64,000 nt of DNA from Bacteroidota bacterium (GCA_019695345.1 JAIBAE010000011.1:1-64000), one strand, 5' to 3'; shown: positions 9,428-18,997, counted from the first letter of the stretch. Translations and numbers: made by a program. Notes: generated by a model not told the origin, from the letters alone.

Positions 9428-10000
9428 ATGACGACCAATTATTCGACATACACTGATGCGGAACTCTACGCTCTGCTCCTTGGCGAAAAAGCTGAGAAAG
9501 ATGCAGCGTTTCAGGAAATTTATCAACGTTATTCTTCCAGGATATTCCTTTATTGCCGTAAGATTTTAGGCGACCCAACTCTGGCCGATGATGCATTCCA
9601 GGAAACATTTGCTTTGTTTGTGAGAAGCATCAACGCCGATAGAGAAATGACTAACCTTCCGGCATTTTTACTGCGCATTGCTCGTAACAGTTGTTTACGG
9701 ATGAAAGAACGGGATGCACAACATCCAACAATGATGTTCAACGAGGCAATGCATTTTCACGAACCGGGAGAACAACCCGTTGAGTCCGAAGAGTTAGCCA
9801 AGTTGATTTCCATGGCACTCGATCTTTTACCGGACGACCAAAGAGAGGCATTAGTACTTCAGGCATACGAAGGACTAAGCTATAACGAAATCTCCGAAAT
9901 AATGCACGTACCCATAACAACAGTTCGTAATTGGATTGTTAGGGCAAAAAGCAAAGTTCGGGCTACACTACAGCCTTATTGGGCTGATTACAGAAGGTAA
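9428..10000 (+). CDS. ECF-type RNA polymerase sigma factor
   Basis: 190 residues with the two-domain layout of extracytoplasmic-function sigma factors. Region 2 (residues about 25-95) includes DDAFQETFALFVRS and the following DNA-melting helix. Region 4 (about 125-185) has LPDDQREALVLQAYEGLSYNEI with a helix-turn-helix ending VPITTVRNWIVRAKSKVR. The next gene starts four bases after the stop and encodes an anti-sigma-like membrane protein, so the two very likely form a regulatory pair. The target regulon is not visible. Confidence 0.92.
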   Translation: MTTNYSTYTDAELYALLLGEKAEKDAAFQEIYQRYSSRIFLYCRKILGDPTLADDAFQETFALFVRSINADREMTNLPAFLLRIARNSCLRMKERDAQHPTMMFNEAMHFHEPGEQPVESEELAKLISMALDLLPDDQREALVLQAYEGLSYNEISEIMHVPITTVRNWIVRAKSKVRATLQPYWADYRR

Positions 10001-10004
10001 TGCA

Positions 10005-11135
10005 ATGATAGACGAACCACTCACACCATCGGAACTTATCTACCTCTACGTTGACGGCGAGGCAGATTCGGTACAGCAGACAACGCTTTTTGCTGCGCTT
10101 GCTACCGACCCCGAGTTACAACAAGAATTTAACGAAGCACTTGCTATGCGCAAGGCATTCGAACACGAACGTGCATCTGCACAACCGCCTGCATATTTAA
10201 CATCAAAAGTGTACGAAGATGCCGGGCTAATCACCGGAACTACAGTTGGTGCAGGTATCGCAACATTAATTTGGTTATGGTTACGTAAAGCAAGTATTCC
10301 GATTGGTGCATCAATCATTGGTGCTGTTGCAATGTACTTTGGGTTATCATTATCGCAGGGCACTACAAATACGGCAAGTATGCAACAATCCAATCAGCCA
10401 ACTACAACAATTGAGAAAGTTACACCACTTACTCAGCCGGTTCAAAACAACGTGGCTATAAATTCCGGAAACAACCAACAAAAAACACGAATTGTTTATG
10501 TTGATAGAATTCAACCAATTCCCGTACCGGCTGTTGTAAACGAATCATCTGAAAACAATATAGAAGCTACTCAAGAAGAAGTTACTCCTAACTTTACTGT
10601 TGGCGATGAACCTTTAGATTTACATAGTGCTTCCAACTATGGTGAAATGTTAACAAACACAAGGTACAACGCACGCAGAGTGTCAGGTCCTAACTTTTCA
10701 TATATCGCACCATCGCTTAAAGGAATTCAAACAGTTGGTATAAATGGTTTAGGGCAATATGAGTTTGTACAAAACCAAACCTCAATAGCCAATAAGAACA
10801 ATTTCTCGTTGACGTATGGATATCAAGTTGGAGACAATGTGTCGGTTGGTGTGGAAGGTGGTAAAATGGCAATGAATTACTCGCAATACACCAGATTTGG
10901 AATTTATGGCAACTATCGTTTTGATGCTGTTGCGCTTGGTGGTCAACCATACGTACAAGCTGTTTTAGGTGCAACCGATCAGGGGTTAAACCCATTTACT
11001 AATATCAATTTTGGAATGAGTTTCCCAATATGGTATTTCCGTTTCAACGCAGGTGTTGAGAGTAACTTATTATTCTTAAGCGATAAAACTCACGGAACAA
11101 TTGGTTTCACATCCGGGCTAAGCTATAGTTTCTGA
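10005..11135 (+). CDS. Anti-sigma-like protein with C-terminal barrel-like domain
   Basis: About 376 residues starting at MIDEPLTPS; this ATG lies four bases after the sigma gene stop, whereas an earlier in-frame ATG lies inside the sigma gene. Residues 1-75 resemble the cytoplasmic domain of anti-sigma factors (YLYVDGEADSVQQ, then ATDPELQQEF). One or two hydrophobic segments follow (about 75-115). Then comes a Gln/Thr-rich linker, and the last 125 residues alternate like beta-strands (LTYGYQVGDNVSVGVEGG ... GLSYSF), ending in a C-terminal Phe like outer-membrane barrels. Such a chain would span inner membrane, periplasm and possibly outer membrane. The anti-sigma role is inferred mainly from position. 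Confidence 0.7.
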   Translation: MIDEPLTPSELIYLYVDGEADSVQQTTLFAALATDPELQQEFNEALAMRKAFEHERASAQPPAYLTSKVYEDAGLITGTTVGAGIATLIWLWLRKASIPIGASIIGAVAMYFGLSLSQGTTNTASMQQSNQPTTTIEKVTPLTQPVQNNVAINSGNNQQKTRIVYVDRIQPIPVPAVVNESSENNIEATQEEVTPNFTVGDEPLDLHSASNYGEMLTNTRYNARRVSGPNFSYIAPSLKGIQTVGINGLGQYEFVQNQTSIANKNNFSLTYGYQVGDNVSVGVEGGKMAMNYSQYTRFGIYGNYRFDAVALGGQPYVQAVLGATDQGLNPFTNINFGMSFPIWYFRFNAGVESNLLFLSDKTHGTIGFTSGLSYSF

Positions 11136-11486
11136 TGCCTTATATTCTATAGTAGAATGCTTTGGATGCACCTCCCCTTTGCTAAGCGCGCTTAGTACGG
11201 GGTTTGGTGCTATAATTTGTTTGCTATCGCAGACCGCACCTCACCACCATTTTATGCAATAACTTCCATTTGCCAGACAGAACCACACTTTTCAATTCAC
11301 TCATATCACGATGAAGGTATCGCTTGTAAAGGTGGACTATTTCCGCATAATGAGCTGGTGACTATACTCACGGCTTGGTGCGGTAACGGGCAAAGCCCAA
11401 ATGAAAATCTACCAACAACCATTCAATGCTGTTTTCTGGAACAAAGATTTTGTAATTTGCCAATGGCAATTGATAGCAGGATTGTT
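11136..11486. other. Intergenic region upstream of the VWA/OmpA-like operon
   Basis: Contains a short inverted repeat AAGCGCGCTT (11184-11193) and a family A copy. The frame of the downstream gene stays open back to 11217, but only because it reads through the repeat, so this stretch is treated as non-coding. Confidence 0.55.
11218..11393. repeat. Family A intergenic repeat, complete copy
   Basis: Left end TTTGCTATCGCAGACCGCAC (11220-11239); right end GGCTTGGTGCGGTAACGGGC (11372-11391), a partial inverse match. The inner signature TTTGCCAGACAGAACC follows the left end (11270-11285). Confidence 0.7.
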
Positions 11487-14297
11487 ATGAAACGGCAGAT
11501 GTGTATTCAAATATTTTTTTTCGTTGTACTACTCCTGATTCCGTTTGGGATACGTGCACAATTTGTTGTTACTCAATCTTTAGATTATTCTCGGTTTCCC
11601 ACGTTAACAGCTCAAGTATTTGCATTTGATTCTACAGGAAATACGGTTAAGTTGGACTCTATCAGAGACAGATTAGTAATTGAAAAAACTGATAATAGTA
11701 CAAGCCAGAAGTTAGCAGTGATTACTTCACAGCCACAGTTAGTTAACAGGGTTTTTTCTGCTGTTCTCTGCCTCGACATTTCCAATCAAAGTATTTCTAA
11801 TGCCTTAAAGAACGGAGTTAAAGCGTGGTCAGCCTCCATGAATACTTTCTCAGAGAGTGCCATTACATTGTTTGCAGGAAGACCCTATATAGTTCAGGAT
11901 TTTACAACCGATACAAGCAGACTTAACAAAGTTGCAAACACGCTACAACCATTACCCGGTACTAACATAGATGCAGCTTTCAGAGAAGATTTTAACGGTG
12001 CGTTATCAGTTTTATCCCGAGGAAAATACCGACGTGTTATCATACTGGCAACAGATGGTCTATCGCCCGTAAATGATTCTGTAATTGTTGATGCAGCAAA
12101 TAAACTTAGTGCCGTTATCTATATATTAGTTGTTGGTAATCCCGCAACTACAGAGTTAAAAAATTGTGCTTCAAAAACAGATGGTGTTTGTATTGATAAC
12201 ATATCGTTATCAAAATTACCTTATTTCTTTACTGTATTGAGCAGATTAGCACAAGGTGCAGAACCTAATGTATACCGATGGACTACAGATAAAAACTTCT
12301 GTGGTTCGAAGCGCTCTACCGGATTTAAAATCAACTCGCTAAATGTACCTTCCATTGAGTATGGTTGGATAATACCGGAAACTTATATACCCAGATTGAA
12401 GGTTGATGAAACCACTAAAATTATTGGGAATGTGAAAAAAGATGAAACCCGTACTACAAGTTTCGTTCTGACAGCCACAGGTAACGATATTATAATTAAC
12501 TCCATCTCAAGTCCAAACCCGTTATTCACACTTACGCCAAAACTTATAAATTACAAGCTGTCAAAAGACAGTTCCGTTACTTTAACTTGTAGCTTTACCG
12601 GAACAGATACTATACTAAGAAGGCGTATCACGCAAGTAGATATAGTCAGCAATAGTTGTAGTAGTCCGCAGATTTATATTGAAGCAAACTCTTATGAGAA
12701 TCCGGCTATTACACCTCGGTTAGCATCGCTACGTGGTGGTGAAACAATTTTTGCAAATACAGATACTCTGATACAATGGTCGGGTGTTCTTCCAACCGAT
12801 TCTGTAAAAATTGAGTTTAACTCCAACGAAGTTGGTGCCCAATGGGAAACAATTGTAAAAGGTGCAACAGGTCTGTCGTATAAATGGCATATCCCCAATA
12901 AAATGGTTAATGCAACATTAAGAATTGCATTATTACATGGAGAAGTGTTTCATTATTCTGGGAATACAATAAAGATTATAAAACCAAATGTTACTGTAAA
13001 ATCAATTACTTCTCCTGTGACAAGATTAGGCGAACAGACGGAATTTTATATAACAGATGCCATACAAAACCACAATAATTCCCTTCTGCAAATTGATTCT
13101 GTCAGTGTCAATAACAATGAATTTTTTGTTGTATCGGGATTACCGGCTACATTAATAAGTAAAGCTAAATTAAAGTTACTTGAAGTACGTTTCCAGCCAA
13201 TTGATACCGGGTTTAGGGTTGGTACATTTACCTTTTATACAAATCAGGGTATAGTAGTTATTGAAATTTCCGGTATATGTATTTCTAATAAAATTCGTCC
13301 AGTACAAGTTATCAACTTTGGTCAGATTGAGTTAGGTGTTACTAAGGACACTATAGTAAACAATGCTATCTGCTTAGCAGAGGCAAAACTGATTACACTC
13401 AACAAGTTAGAAGTTGGGTATCCAGACGTTGAGCAATTTTTTTACAGTAAGATTAATTCAGAAATTATTCTCTCGGCAAATCAACAATGCACAAGTCTGC
13501 AGTTTCAATATAAACCAACTCATATTGGCAGAGTAAGCACAAGAGTAATTACATTAACAGATAACGGCGAGGAGTATGAATTTTACCTGTATGGTGAAGG
13601 AATTTGTAACACTCCATCCACAAATGTTAGACTGGTTGTACCAGACACCATCAAAACAGACATCAGCAATAAGATCACCATTCCCATAAGACTTTTAGGG
13701 ATGCCCAACTCATTTTATAGTACCAAAAGACCTTACATAGTAAAATTGCAATGGAATAAGTCTACGTTGATTCCAGAAAGCCCTACTCCAACAGGAGAGA
13801 TGACTATAGATAAGAGAGTTGTACAAATTCAGGGAAATGGTTTTGAAACTGGAGACACGTTAGTTACAATAAATGCAAAAACTGTATGGGGGAATGAACA
13901 ACAATTTCCAATTGAAATATTAGATTTTCATTGGAATGATGAATGCCCTAATCCACCTACTAACAAAAATGGCGTATTGTACTTGACAAACATCTGTTAC
14001 GCTGGTGGAACAGCTCGGCTATTCATAGATACCGATACTCTTAGCCTGACTAATATCAGACCTAATCCTGTGACTACTTATGTTGAAATCCAGTATTCAT
14101 TACGTGAAAACGGATATACATCTATCTATGTGTCTGATTTGTTTGGAAGACCCGTTTATGAGATTTTTCAGGGTGATATGAAATCCGGAAGTTATGAAAA
14201 AGCTGTCGATTTAGGCATGCTACCAACCGGGCAATATGTTCTTGTATTACATACACCAACTAAAGTTATTACAACTCTTTTAGGGGTGTCTCGATGA
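11487..14297 (+). CDS. Secreted VWA-domain protein with sorting domain
   Basis: 936 residues from MKRQMCIQI, chosen because it opens a signal peptide (FFFVVLLLIPFGI, cleavage after RAQ). Residues 88-240 form a von Willebrand factor A-like domain. The metal-site motif is LCLDISNQS (Asp97, Ser99), slightly off the DxSxS consensus, and ATDG lies at 188-191. The middle (about 430-800) looks like a series of Ig-like/choice-of-anchor domains. The last 80 residues (NIRPNPVTTYVEIQYSL ... GQYVLVLHT) are a type IX sorting domain. The 4-base ATGA overlap with the next gene shows an operon with an OmpA-like protein. A surface adhesin or assembly factor is plausible; exact role unknown. Confidence 0.78.
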   Translation: MKRQMCIQIFFFVVLLLIPFGIRAQFVVTQSLDYSRFPTLTAQVFAFDSTGNTVKLDSIRDRLVIEKTDNSTSQKLAVITSQPQLVNRVFSAVLCLDISNQSISNALKNGVKAWSASMNTFSESAITLFAGRPYIVQDFTTDTSRLNKVANTLQPLPGTNIDAAFREDFNGALSVLSRGKYRRVIILATDGLSPVNDSVIVDAANKLSAVIYILVVGNPATTELKNCASKTDGVCIDNISLSKLPYFFTVLSRLAQGAEPNVYRWTTDKNFCGSKRSTGFKINSLNVPSIEYGWIIPETYIPRLKVDETTKIIGNVKKDETRTTSFVLTATGNDIIINSISSPNPLFTLTPKLINYKLSKDSSVTLTCSFTGTDTILRRRITQVDIVSNSCSSPQIYIEANSYENPAITPRLASLRGGETIFANTDTLIQWSGVLPTDSVKIEFNSNEVGAQWETIVKGATGLSYKWHIPNKMVNATLRIALLHGEVFHYSGNTIKIIKPNVTVKSITSPVTRLGEQTEFYITDAIQNHNNSLLQIDSVSVNNNEFFVVSGLPATLISKAKLKLLEVRFQPIDTGFRVGTFTFYTNQGIVVIEISGICISNKIRPVQVINFGQIELGVTKDTIVNNAICLAEAKLITLNKLEVGYPDVEQFFYSKINSEIILSANQQCTSLQFQYKPTHIGRVSTRVITLTDNGEEYEFYLYGEGICNTPSTNVRLVVPDTIKTDISNKITIPIRLLGMPNSFYSTKRPYIVKLQWNKSTLIPESPTPTGEMTIDKRVVQIQGNGFETGDTLVTINAKTVWGNEQQFPIEILDFHWNDECPNPPTNKNGVLYLTNICYAGGTARLFIDTDTLSLTNIRPNPVTTYVEIQYSLRENGYTSIYVSDLFGRPVYEIFQGDMKSGSYEKAVDLGMLPTGQYVLVLHTPTKVITTLLGVSR

Positions 14298-16210
14298 GCA
14301 TGTATAAGCATATCATATTGCTTTATTTTATTTTTATAATCAGTATTGTAAACGTACATGCTCAGACCGATACAACTATTCGATTTCGTTTTGGTGGAAT
14401 ACTTGGTACAAGCATTTTATTGCATACTACTAATTTCCAATCACTACCGGGTTTCCCAACATGTTGCCCACAGTTTCATAGTGGTTCAGGTTTTGCACCT
14501 GCAGCCGGTATATTTATTGAGATTCCATTAAGTGAACATATTTCGCATTCACTACGCGCATCTTTAAGTGACCTGAGCGGAACTATAATAGCCACAGAAA
14601 TTCAACCGGTGATAGTTAGTTCTGTATTACGGAATGCTAGAATATCACACCAAATCAATACTTCCATAAAAGGTATTGGGTTTGAACCTTTAATAAACTT
14701 CAGAGCTTCCAATCAGTTGGGATTATTTGCAGGATTCCGCTTTGATATGGGCTTGTCCGGATCAGCAACTACAAAAGAAGAACTTATAGAACCTGAAACA
14801 GGTACATTTGAAAATGGTTCCAGAATTAGAAATGTTCAAGAAGGAAGTTTGATTGGCCTTCAACCAGTAGTCGTCTCAGCATTAGGTGGGATGCGTTTTC
14901 ATGTACCGTTAAATACTGATAATTCTCTGATAATGCTCCCTGAGTTATCGTTTGCTTTTGGTTTGAGTCATGTTACAGGTGGCGACGACTGGAGAGTACA
15001 TGCTTTTCGCTTTGGTATTGGTATTGCATTTCAGGCACCTAAAATAGAATCTATCAAACTAAATACAACTGTAACACCAACATTAGCTACTTCAATTGTA
15101 GCAGTACCATACGATGGAATCCGTGAACAACCCGGATTACCTGTTAGTATTATAGAGAACAAAACTGTCAGTATCCAACCTATATTACCAATGATATTCT
15201 TTGAGCAGAATAATGATGCCTTGCCAAGCAAATACAGATTACTTTCAACATCTGAAGTTTCAAATACTATTGATACCACACAATTCATAGGCAACACTGC
15301 ATTAGAATCCTATTATTCAATTCTAAATATTATAGGTTACCGATTACGTGCCTATAGTTCAGAAACCATTACTTTAGTTGCTGTCACAACTACATTACAT
15401 GAAGAAGCTAAAACGACATCCTTACCTTTACAACGTGCTGAAAATGTTTCGCGTTATTTACAGCAGGTTTGGGGGATAGATAAGAAAAGAATAGTAATCA
15501 CAGTGCGTACTATACCTGAATCAGAAACCGGAAAACTCTTATCTAAAGAAGAGAGAGCAGATTACAGACGTGTTGAAATTCAAGCAAGTAATATTATTTT
15601 ATCACCATTAATACGAAATGATTATTTGTGGCAATCTTCTCCACGATTTTTGCGTTTCAGACCCACCTCTGTAGGTACCGAGCTAATTGACCGTTGGGAA
15701 CTTGCCGTACGACAGATGAATAACACCATTAAAGTTCTCAGTGGGAATGGAGAATTACCTCTGCGTCTTCAAGTTGATTTAGGTGATGAAGATATACGCC
15801 TCACAGATCAACCAATAGTTGCAAACCTGATAGTGTACGGTAAAGGTGGAATTGCTGCATCTGACAATATTACAATCAGTTCCAGATTGCAATCAGTAAA
15901 AGATAAAAAATTGAATAACATTCAGGATACTATTACTATACAAACTTTAGTATTAAGCAATACTATTCCTAACACGGCAACAACAAGTTCATTGAGTAAT
16001 ACTATAAAGCCATTCTTGCTAGATGCTGGTCTGGTATCTATGAGCGATGATAAAAGCGTTAATGATATACTTCAATCATTAAAAAGTGTTTCATCAGATT
16101 CGTATTCCTTTACAACCATTCCAGTAGCCGCACCATATTCCAATTATTCACCAGAAAGTAGATTCTATAATAAGAGTGCTACAATTATCATTAAAACCTG
16201 GAATAAATAA
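14294..16210 (+). CDS. Outer-membrane protein with OmpA-like region
   Basis: 638 residues with a signal peptide (IILLYFIFIISIVNV, cleavage after HAQ). Residues about 25-240 look like an outer-membrane barrel (FRFGGILGTSILL, then FGLSHVTGG ... FRFGIGIAF). Residues about 295-425 resemble an OmpA C-terminal peptidoglycan-binding domain: an EQNNDALPSKYRLLS start and later LQRAENVSRYLQQVWGIDKKRI with RADYRRVEI. A further 200 residues of unknown fold follow. The start codon overlaps the stop of the VWA gene, so the barrel may anchor or help display that secreted partner. OmpA homology is moderate by eye. Confidence 0.72.
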   Translation: MSMYKHIILLYFIFIISIVNVHAQTDTTIRFRFGGILGTSILLHTTNFQSLPGFPTCCPQFHSGSGFAPAAGIFIEIPLSEHISHSLRASLSDLSGTIIATEIQPVIVSSVLRNARISHQINTSIKGIGFEPLINFRASNQLGLFAGFRFDMGLSGSATTKEELIEPETGTFENGSRIRNVQEGSLIGLQPVVVSALGGMRFHVPLNTDNSLIMLPELSFAFGLSHVTGGDDWRVHAFRFGIGIAFQAPKIESIKLNTTVTPTLATSIVAVPYDGIREQPGLPVSIIENKTVSIQPILPMIFFEQNNDALPSKYRLLSTSEVSNTIDTTQFIGNTALESYYSILNIIGYRLRAYSSETITLVAVTTTLHEEAKTTSLPLQRAENVSRYLQQVWGIDKKRIVITVRTIPESETGKLLSKEERADYRRVEIQASNIILSPLIRNDYLWQSSPRFLRFRPTSVGTELIDRWELAVRQMNNTIKVLSGNGELPLRLQVDLGDEDIRLTDQPIVANLIVYGKGGIAASDNITISSRLQSVKDKKLNNIQDTITIQTLVLSNTIPNTATTSSLSNTIKPFLLDAGLVSMSDDKSVNDILQSLKSVSSDSYSFTTIPVAAPYSNYSPESRFYNKSATIIIKTWNK

Positions 16211-16243
16211 TACCTGACTATATACGAATTGTGATATTATTAT

Positions 16244-16310
16244 AAAATGTGGTTCTGTCCGGCAAATAGAGATTTTTTTATTAAACTTAGGCACTCAGCC
16301 GTCAGGAACA
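16244..16310. repeat. Family A repeat remnant
   Basis: Reads GTGGTTCTGTCCGGCAAATA (16250-16269), the inverse of the inner TTTGCCGGACAGAACC signature, then GGCACTCAGCCGTCAGGAAC, a degraded right end. It lies directly beside a terminator hairpin. Confidence 0.6.
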
Positions 16311-16344
16311 AAAAATGCCGAACTCAAAATAGAGTCCGGCATTT
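16308..16344 (-). terminator. Intrinsic terminator for the DUF1573 gene
   Basis: On the minus strand, AAATGCCGGACTC pairs with GAGTTCGGCATTT around a 6-nt loop, with one G.T pair, and T residues follow. It lies 20 bp after the stop codon at 16365. Confidence 0.85.
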
Positions 16345-16364
16345 ATATCAATCTTAGATTTAGT

Positions 16365-17210
16365 TTACTTACCTGTTTTCTTCTTATTTGCGGGCGCGGC
16401 AGTTGTTGCAGCTGGCTTAGCACCACCAGGTGCAGGTAATTCAATCTTACCGTCTTTTGCTTTGCTTGGATCTATTGTAATAACGTTGGGATCTGGCTTA
16501 CCGCTTGGATCTTTTACATTACCATACGCACTTAATTCAAACGGAGGATAATCAGGACTGTCGGTTTCAACTAACAAGATAGCATTCCAATATCCTTTTT
16601 CTTTAGCTTGATATGAAGCATTGATATGCAATGTATCGCCCGGAGCAATAGTGAATGGGCCGGTTTTTTCAAGCTTTACTCCTTTTGTTGCCAATAACCG
16701 AGAAATTGTAAACGGTTTTGTATCGTTGTTTTTAAAAGTTGTATATGAATGTGCTGTCTCACCAGGTACAACTTCATTAAAATTTAGTGACTGTGGGGTA
16801 ACTGTGATTGGACGGAAAATGTTTGCTTTCAAATACATAATACGTCCATTTTTACTTCCTTCATCGTTAGCAAAAATTGTAAGATTCTTAAAAATCTCAC
16901 CACTTTGTAATGCAACATTTAATCCAATACCAAGATTAGTTGTTTCACCTGGTTTTAAATTCTTTTTTTCCAACGTTGGGTGTGTACAACCACAACCTAC
17001 TTTTACAGTATCAATAATCAATTCTTGATTACCAACATTTTTCAACTTAACATTTGCGTCAAGTGTAACCATTTTAAGTGGGTTTTCTTTTACTTCAACT
17101 TTACCCCAATCGTAGGTTTCCCCTCCTACAATTTCTAATTTTGGCTGAGCATATACAGAAACTGATGCAAATGCTACCAAAGCAATCATTGCGAGTACAA
17201 TACGATTCAT
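16365..17210 (-). CDS. DUF1573 periplasmic protein
   Basis: 281 residues with a signal peptide (cleavage after VYAQ, about residue 22). The first mature domain carries the DUF1573 signature: NVGNQELIIDTVKVGCGCTH, then LKPGE. A second immunoglobulin-like repeat follows at about residues 140-225 (TFKNNDTKPFTISRL). The tail (about 255-281) is rich in Ala, Pro and Lys and probably disordered. DUF1573 proteins are common envelope proteins of Bacteroidota with no firm function. It lies downstream of the sigma/anti-sigma pair on the same strand, about 80 bp away, so it may share their transcript. Confidence 0.85.
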   Translation of the reverse strand: MNRIVLAMIALVAFASVSVYAQPKLEIVGGETYDWGKVEVKENPLKMVTLDANVKLKNVGNQELIIDTVKVGCGCTHPTLEKKNLKPGETTNLGIGLNVALQSGEIFKNLTIFANDEGSKNGRIMYLKANIFRPITVTPQSLNFNEVVPGETAHSYTTFKNNDTKPFTISRLLATKGVKLEKTGPFTIAPGDTLHINASYQAKEKGYWNAILLVETDSPDYPPFELSAYGNVKDPSGKPDPNVITIDPSKAKDGKIELPAPGGAKPAATTAAPANKKKTGK

Positions 17211-17291
17211 TCTACTACTCTCTAATATAGTGTAACATGAAAATTTGAATTAGTTTTTTACAATTTTTGTCTAACGAATTTAACCCAGAAT

Positions 17292-18092
17292 TTATTTTGG
17301 CTGAATTACTTTTGCACTATCAAGTTTTTCAGTTGCCTCACAAACTGCATTGCTTGCAACATGGTGTACAACTTCTGCCTGTGCAGGATTTACCGATGCT
17401 TGATTTGTACTGATGTTATACAATACAAACTCTAAATCACCCAACAACTTCTGCATCTCAGGATTATTTTTAGCGTGCTGACGTATTTGAGAAGCTTCTT
17501 TTAGTAAGTCAGCTGCTATTTTTTTATTGTTGTATTGTTCCTGAATAGGTACACATTTTTCACATTTTACTTCGTTATCTACCGACGTTACTAAATAGAT
17601 TTGCGAACGCTTCAAGAAATCCGTTACCTTTTCGCTTGATGCTGGTAATGTAGATGAACTTGTTGTATCAACTACTGATGCAACTGATTGACTACTTTGT
17701 CCAGACTGCATTTTTGTTCCAATAAACATCCCCAGTAACATAAATGTTAACCCACCAGCCAAAACAAAACCAACTCGCTGAGGTGTTAAAAACATCTCTT
17801 TTAGAGAGTCCAGCCAAGTTGTTTTTTGGGGTTCAGCTATTGTAACAGGGTGCTGTTCTTTACGAATAGCGTTATGAATATTATATTCTAACGCTGTAAA
17901 GAAGTCCTCGCTAACCTCAGGTTGAGAATCATTCTTTATAGTAGACATAGAAGCTTTAAAGGCCTCGTATTGAGCTGTACGCGAAGCATCCTTAGTTAGT
18001 TCTGCCTGAAACGCCTGCAACTCAGAATCAGACAACTCACCGTAATAGGCAAGTATCATCTGTTCATCTGGTGAATATTGATTGTCTTTCAT
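17292..18092 (-). CDS. Putative anti-sigma factor, single membrane segment
   Basis: 266 residues. The N-terminal cytoplasmic part (LAYYGELSDSELQAFQ ... LTKDASRTAQYEAF, residues 14-46) resembles zinc-less anti-sigma domains. One membrane helix lies at about 108-127 (VGFVLAGGLTFMLLGMFIG). The outside part holds a CEKC motif (Cys177, Cys180), which could be redox-sensitive or bind metal, and a helical region. It is encoded 63 bp after the ECF sigma gene on the same strand, the usual arrangement of a sigma/anti-sigma pair. Function is inferred from context and topology. Confidence 0.75.
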   Translation of the reverse strand: MKDNQYSPDEQMILAYYGELSDSELQAFQAELTKDASRTAQYEAFKASMSTIKNDSQPEVSEDFFTALEYNIHNAIRKEQHPVTIAEPQKTTWLDSLKEMFLTPQRVGFVLAGGLTFMLLGMFIGTKMQSGQSSQSVASVVDTTSSSTLPASSEKVTDFLKRSQIYLVTSVDNEVKCEKCVPIQEQYNNKKIAADLLKEASQIRQHAKNNPEMQKLLGDLEFVLYNISTNQASVNPAQAEVVHHVASNAVCEATEKLDSAKVIQPK

Positions 18093-18155
18093 AATGTATT
18101 CCTTTCTCCTTACGTATGTCAGTGAACGTAAAACCGGAGAGTGGTGCTTGAATTG

Positions 18156-18755
18156 TTAGTTATCTTCTTTATAGAAAGAAAGCTTCTTTTGCAAATTATG
18201 AACAGCCCTAAACAAGAGTACTTTTACCGTACCTTCACTGTTACCAAGCTGTTCGGCAATTTCCTTAAGCGAAAGATCATGATAATGGCGTAGCATAAAA
18301 ACAGTTCGTTGCGATGGACTCAATGTTTCCAAGGCTTCTTTCAGATGTTGATCAATTACTTTTTGCGATAACGCATGTTCCGGATTACCCAAAAAGCCAA
18401 TCGAATTCCCACCCGAGTGTACGCCATACTCATCATCATATTCCTTTTTGGTTTTAGATGCTTCGTATGCTAAAGAACGTGTTCTGTTGATAAACGTATT
18501 TACGGTAATTCTGTACAACCAAGTACTCAACTTCGAATCCCCGCGAAATTGATCCAATGCCTTGTACACACGGATAAAAACATCTTGAGTAATATCTTCT
18601 GCATCATCGTGATTACGGCTTAAATCTAAAGCCAAATAGTACACCTGCTTTTTGTACGTATGCACTATGTCGGTGAATACAGCCGGGTCTTTCTCAAGTA
18701 TTCTATCAACAAAAACCCTGTCGTTTTCAATAGAACCAAAACTTCGTGATGCCAT
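18156..18755 (-). CDS. ECF-type RNA polymerase sigma factor
   Basis: 199 residues. Region 2 (about 20-90) includes NHDDAEDITQDVFIRVYKAL and STWLYRITVNTFINR, typical of RpoE/SigW-type factors. Region 4 (about 135-190) has LSPSQRTVFMLRHYHDLSLK followed by GNSEGTVKVLLFRAVHNL, the -35-recognising helix-turn-helix. The anti-sigma-like gene lies immediately downstream. It is better conserved with the general ECF family than the first sigma factor of the window. The inducing signal is unknown; the partner's external CxxC pair allows a redox signal as a guess. Confidence 0.93.
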   Translation of the reverse strand: MASRSFGSIENDRVFVDRILEKDPAVFTDIVHTYKKQVYYLALDLSRNHDDAEDITQDVFIRVYKALDQFRGDSKLSTWLYRITVNTFINRTRSLAYEASKTKKEYDDEYGVHSGGNSIGFLGNPEHALSQKVIDQHLKEALETLSPSQRTVFMLRHYHDLSLKEIAEQLGNSEGTVKVLLFRAVHNLQKKLSFYKEDN

Positions 18756-18892
18756 AGACTTACATTATTATTGAATCGTTGACAACGGCAATTTACTTTT
18801 TTAATTTTTTTTAGCCCATGAGTAAAATTTCATTTCCGTTTCGGTAGCTATGATTTGCAAAATCTCCATAAGGTTACAGGGATAGTTTTTCT

Positions 18893-18962
18893 TGGAACGC
18901 CGGCACCAAACGGCAACATAATCAACACCGTACTATTTGCCGGACAGACCAATTCTTCAAGA
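18893..18962. repeat. Family A repeat, partial
   Basis: GGAACGCCGGCACCAAACGG (18894-18913), a degraded left end, followed by TTTGCCGGACAGACC (18938-18952), the inner signature. It lies in the gap between the sigma-factor gene and the methyltransferase gene. Confidence 0.6.
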
Positions 18963-18997
18963 AATTAGGTTTACCGTGAATAGAAAAAGTTAAAGAA

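Noticed and set aside
9936-10004. Upstream extension of the anti-sigma-like gene
   Set aside because: It would overlap the sigma-factor gene by 65 bases; the ATG at 10005 follows the sigma stop by four bases and starts a sensible protein.
11217-11486. Upstream part of the VWA-protein frame
   Set aside because: The frame is open only because it passes through a family A repeat, and it would put 90 residues before a clean signal peptide.
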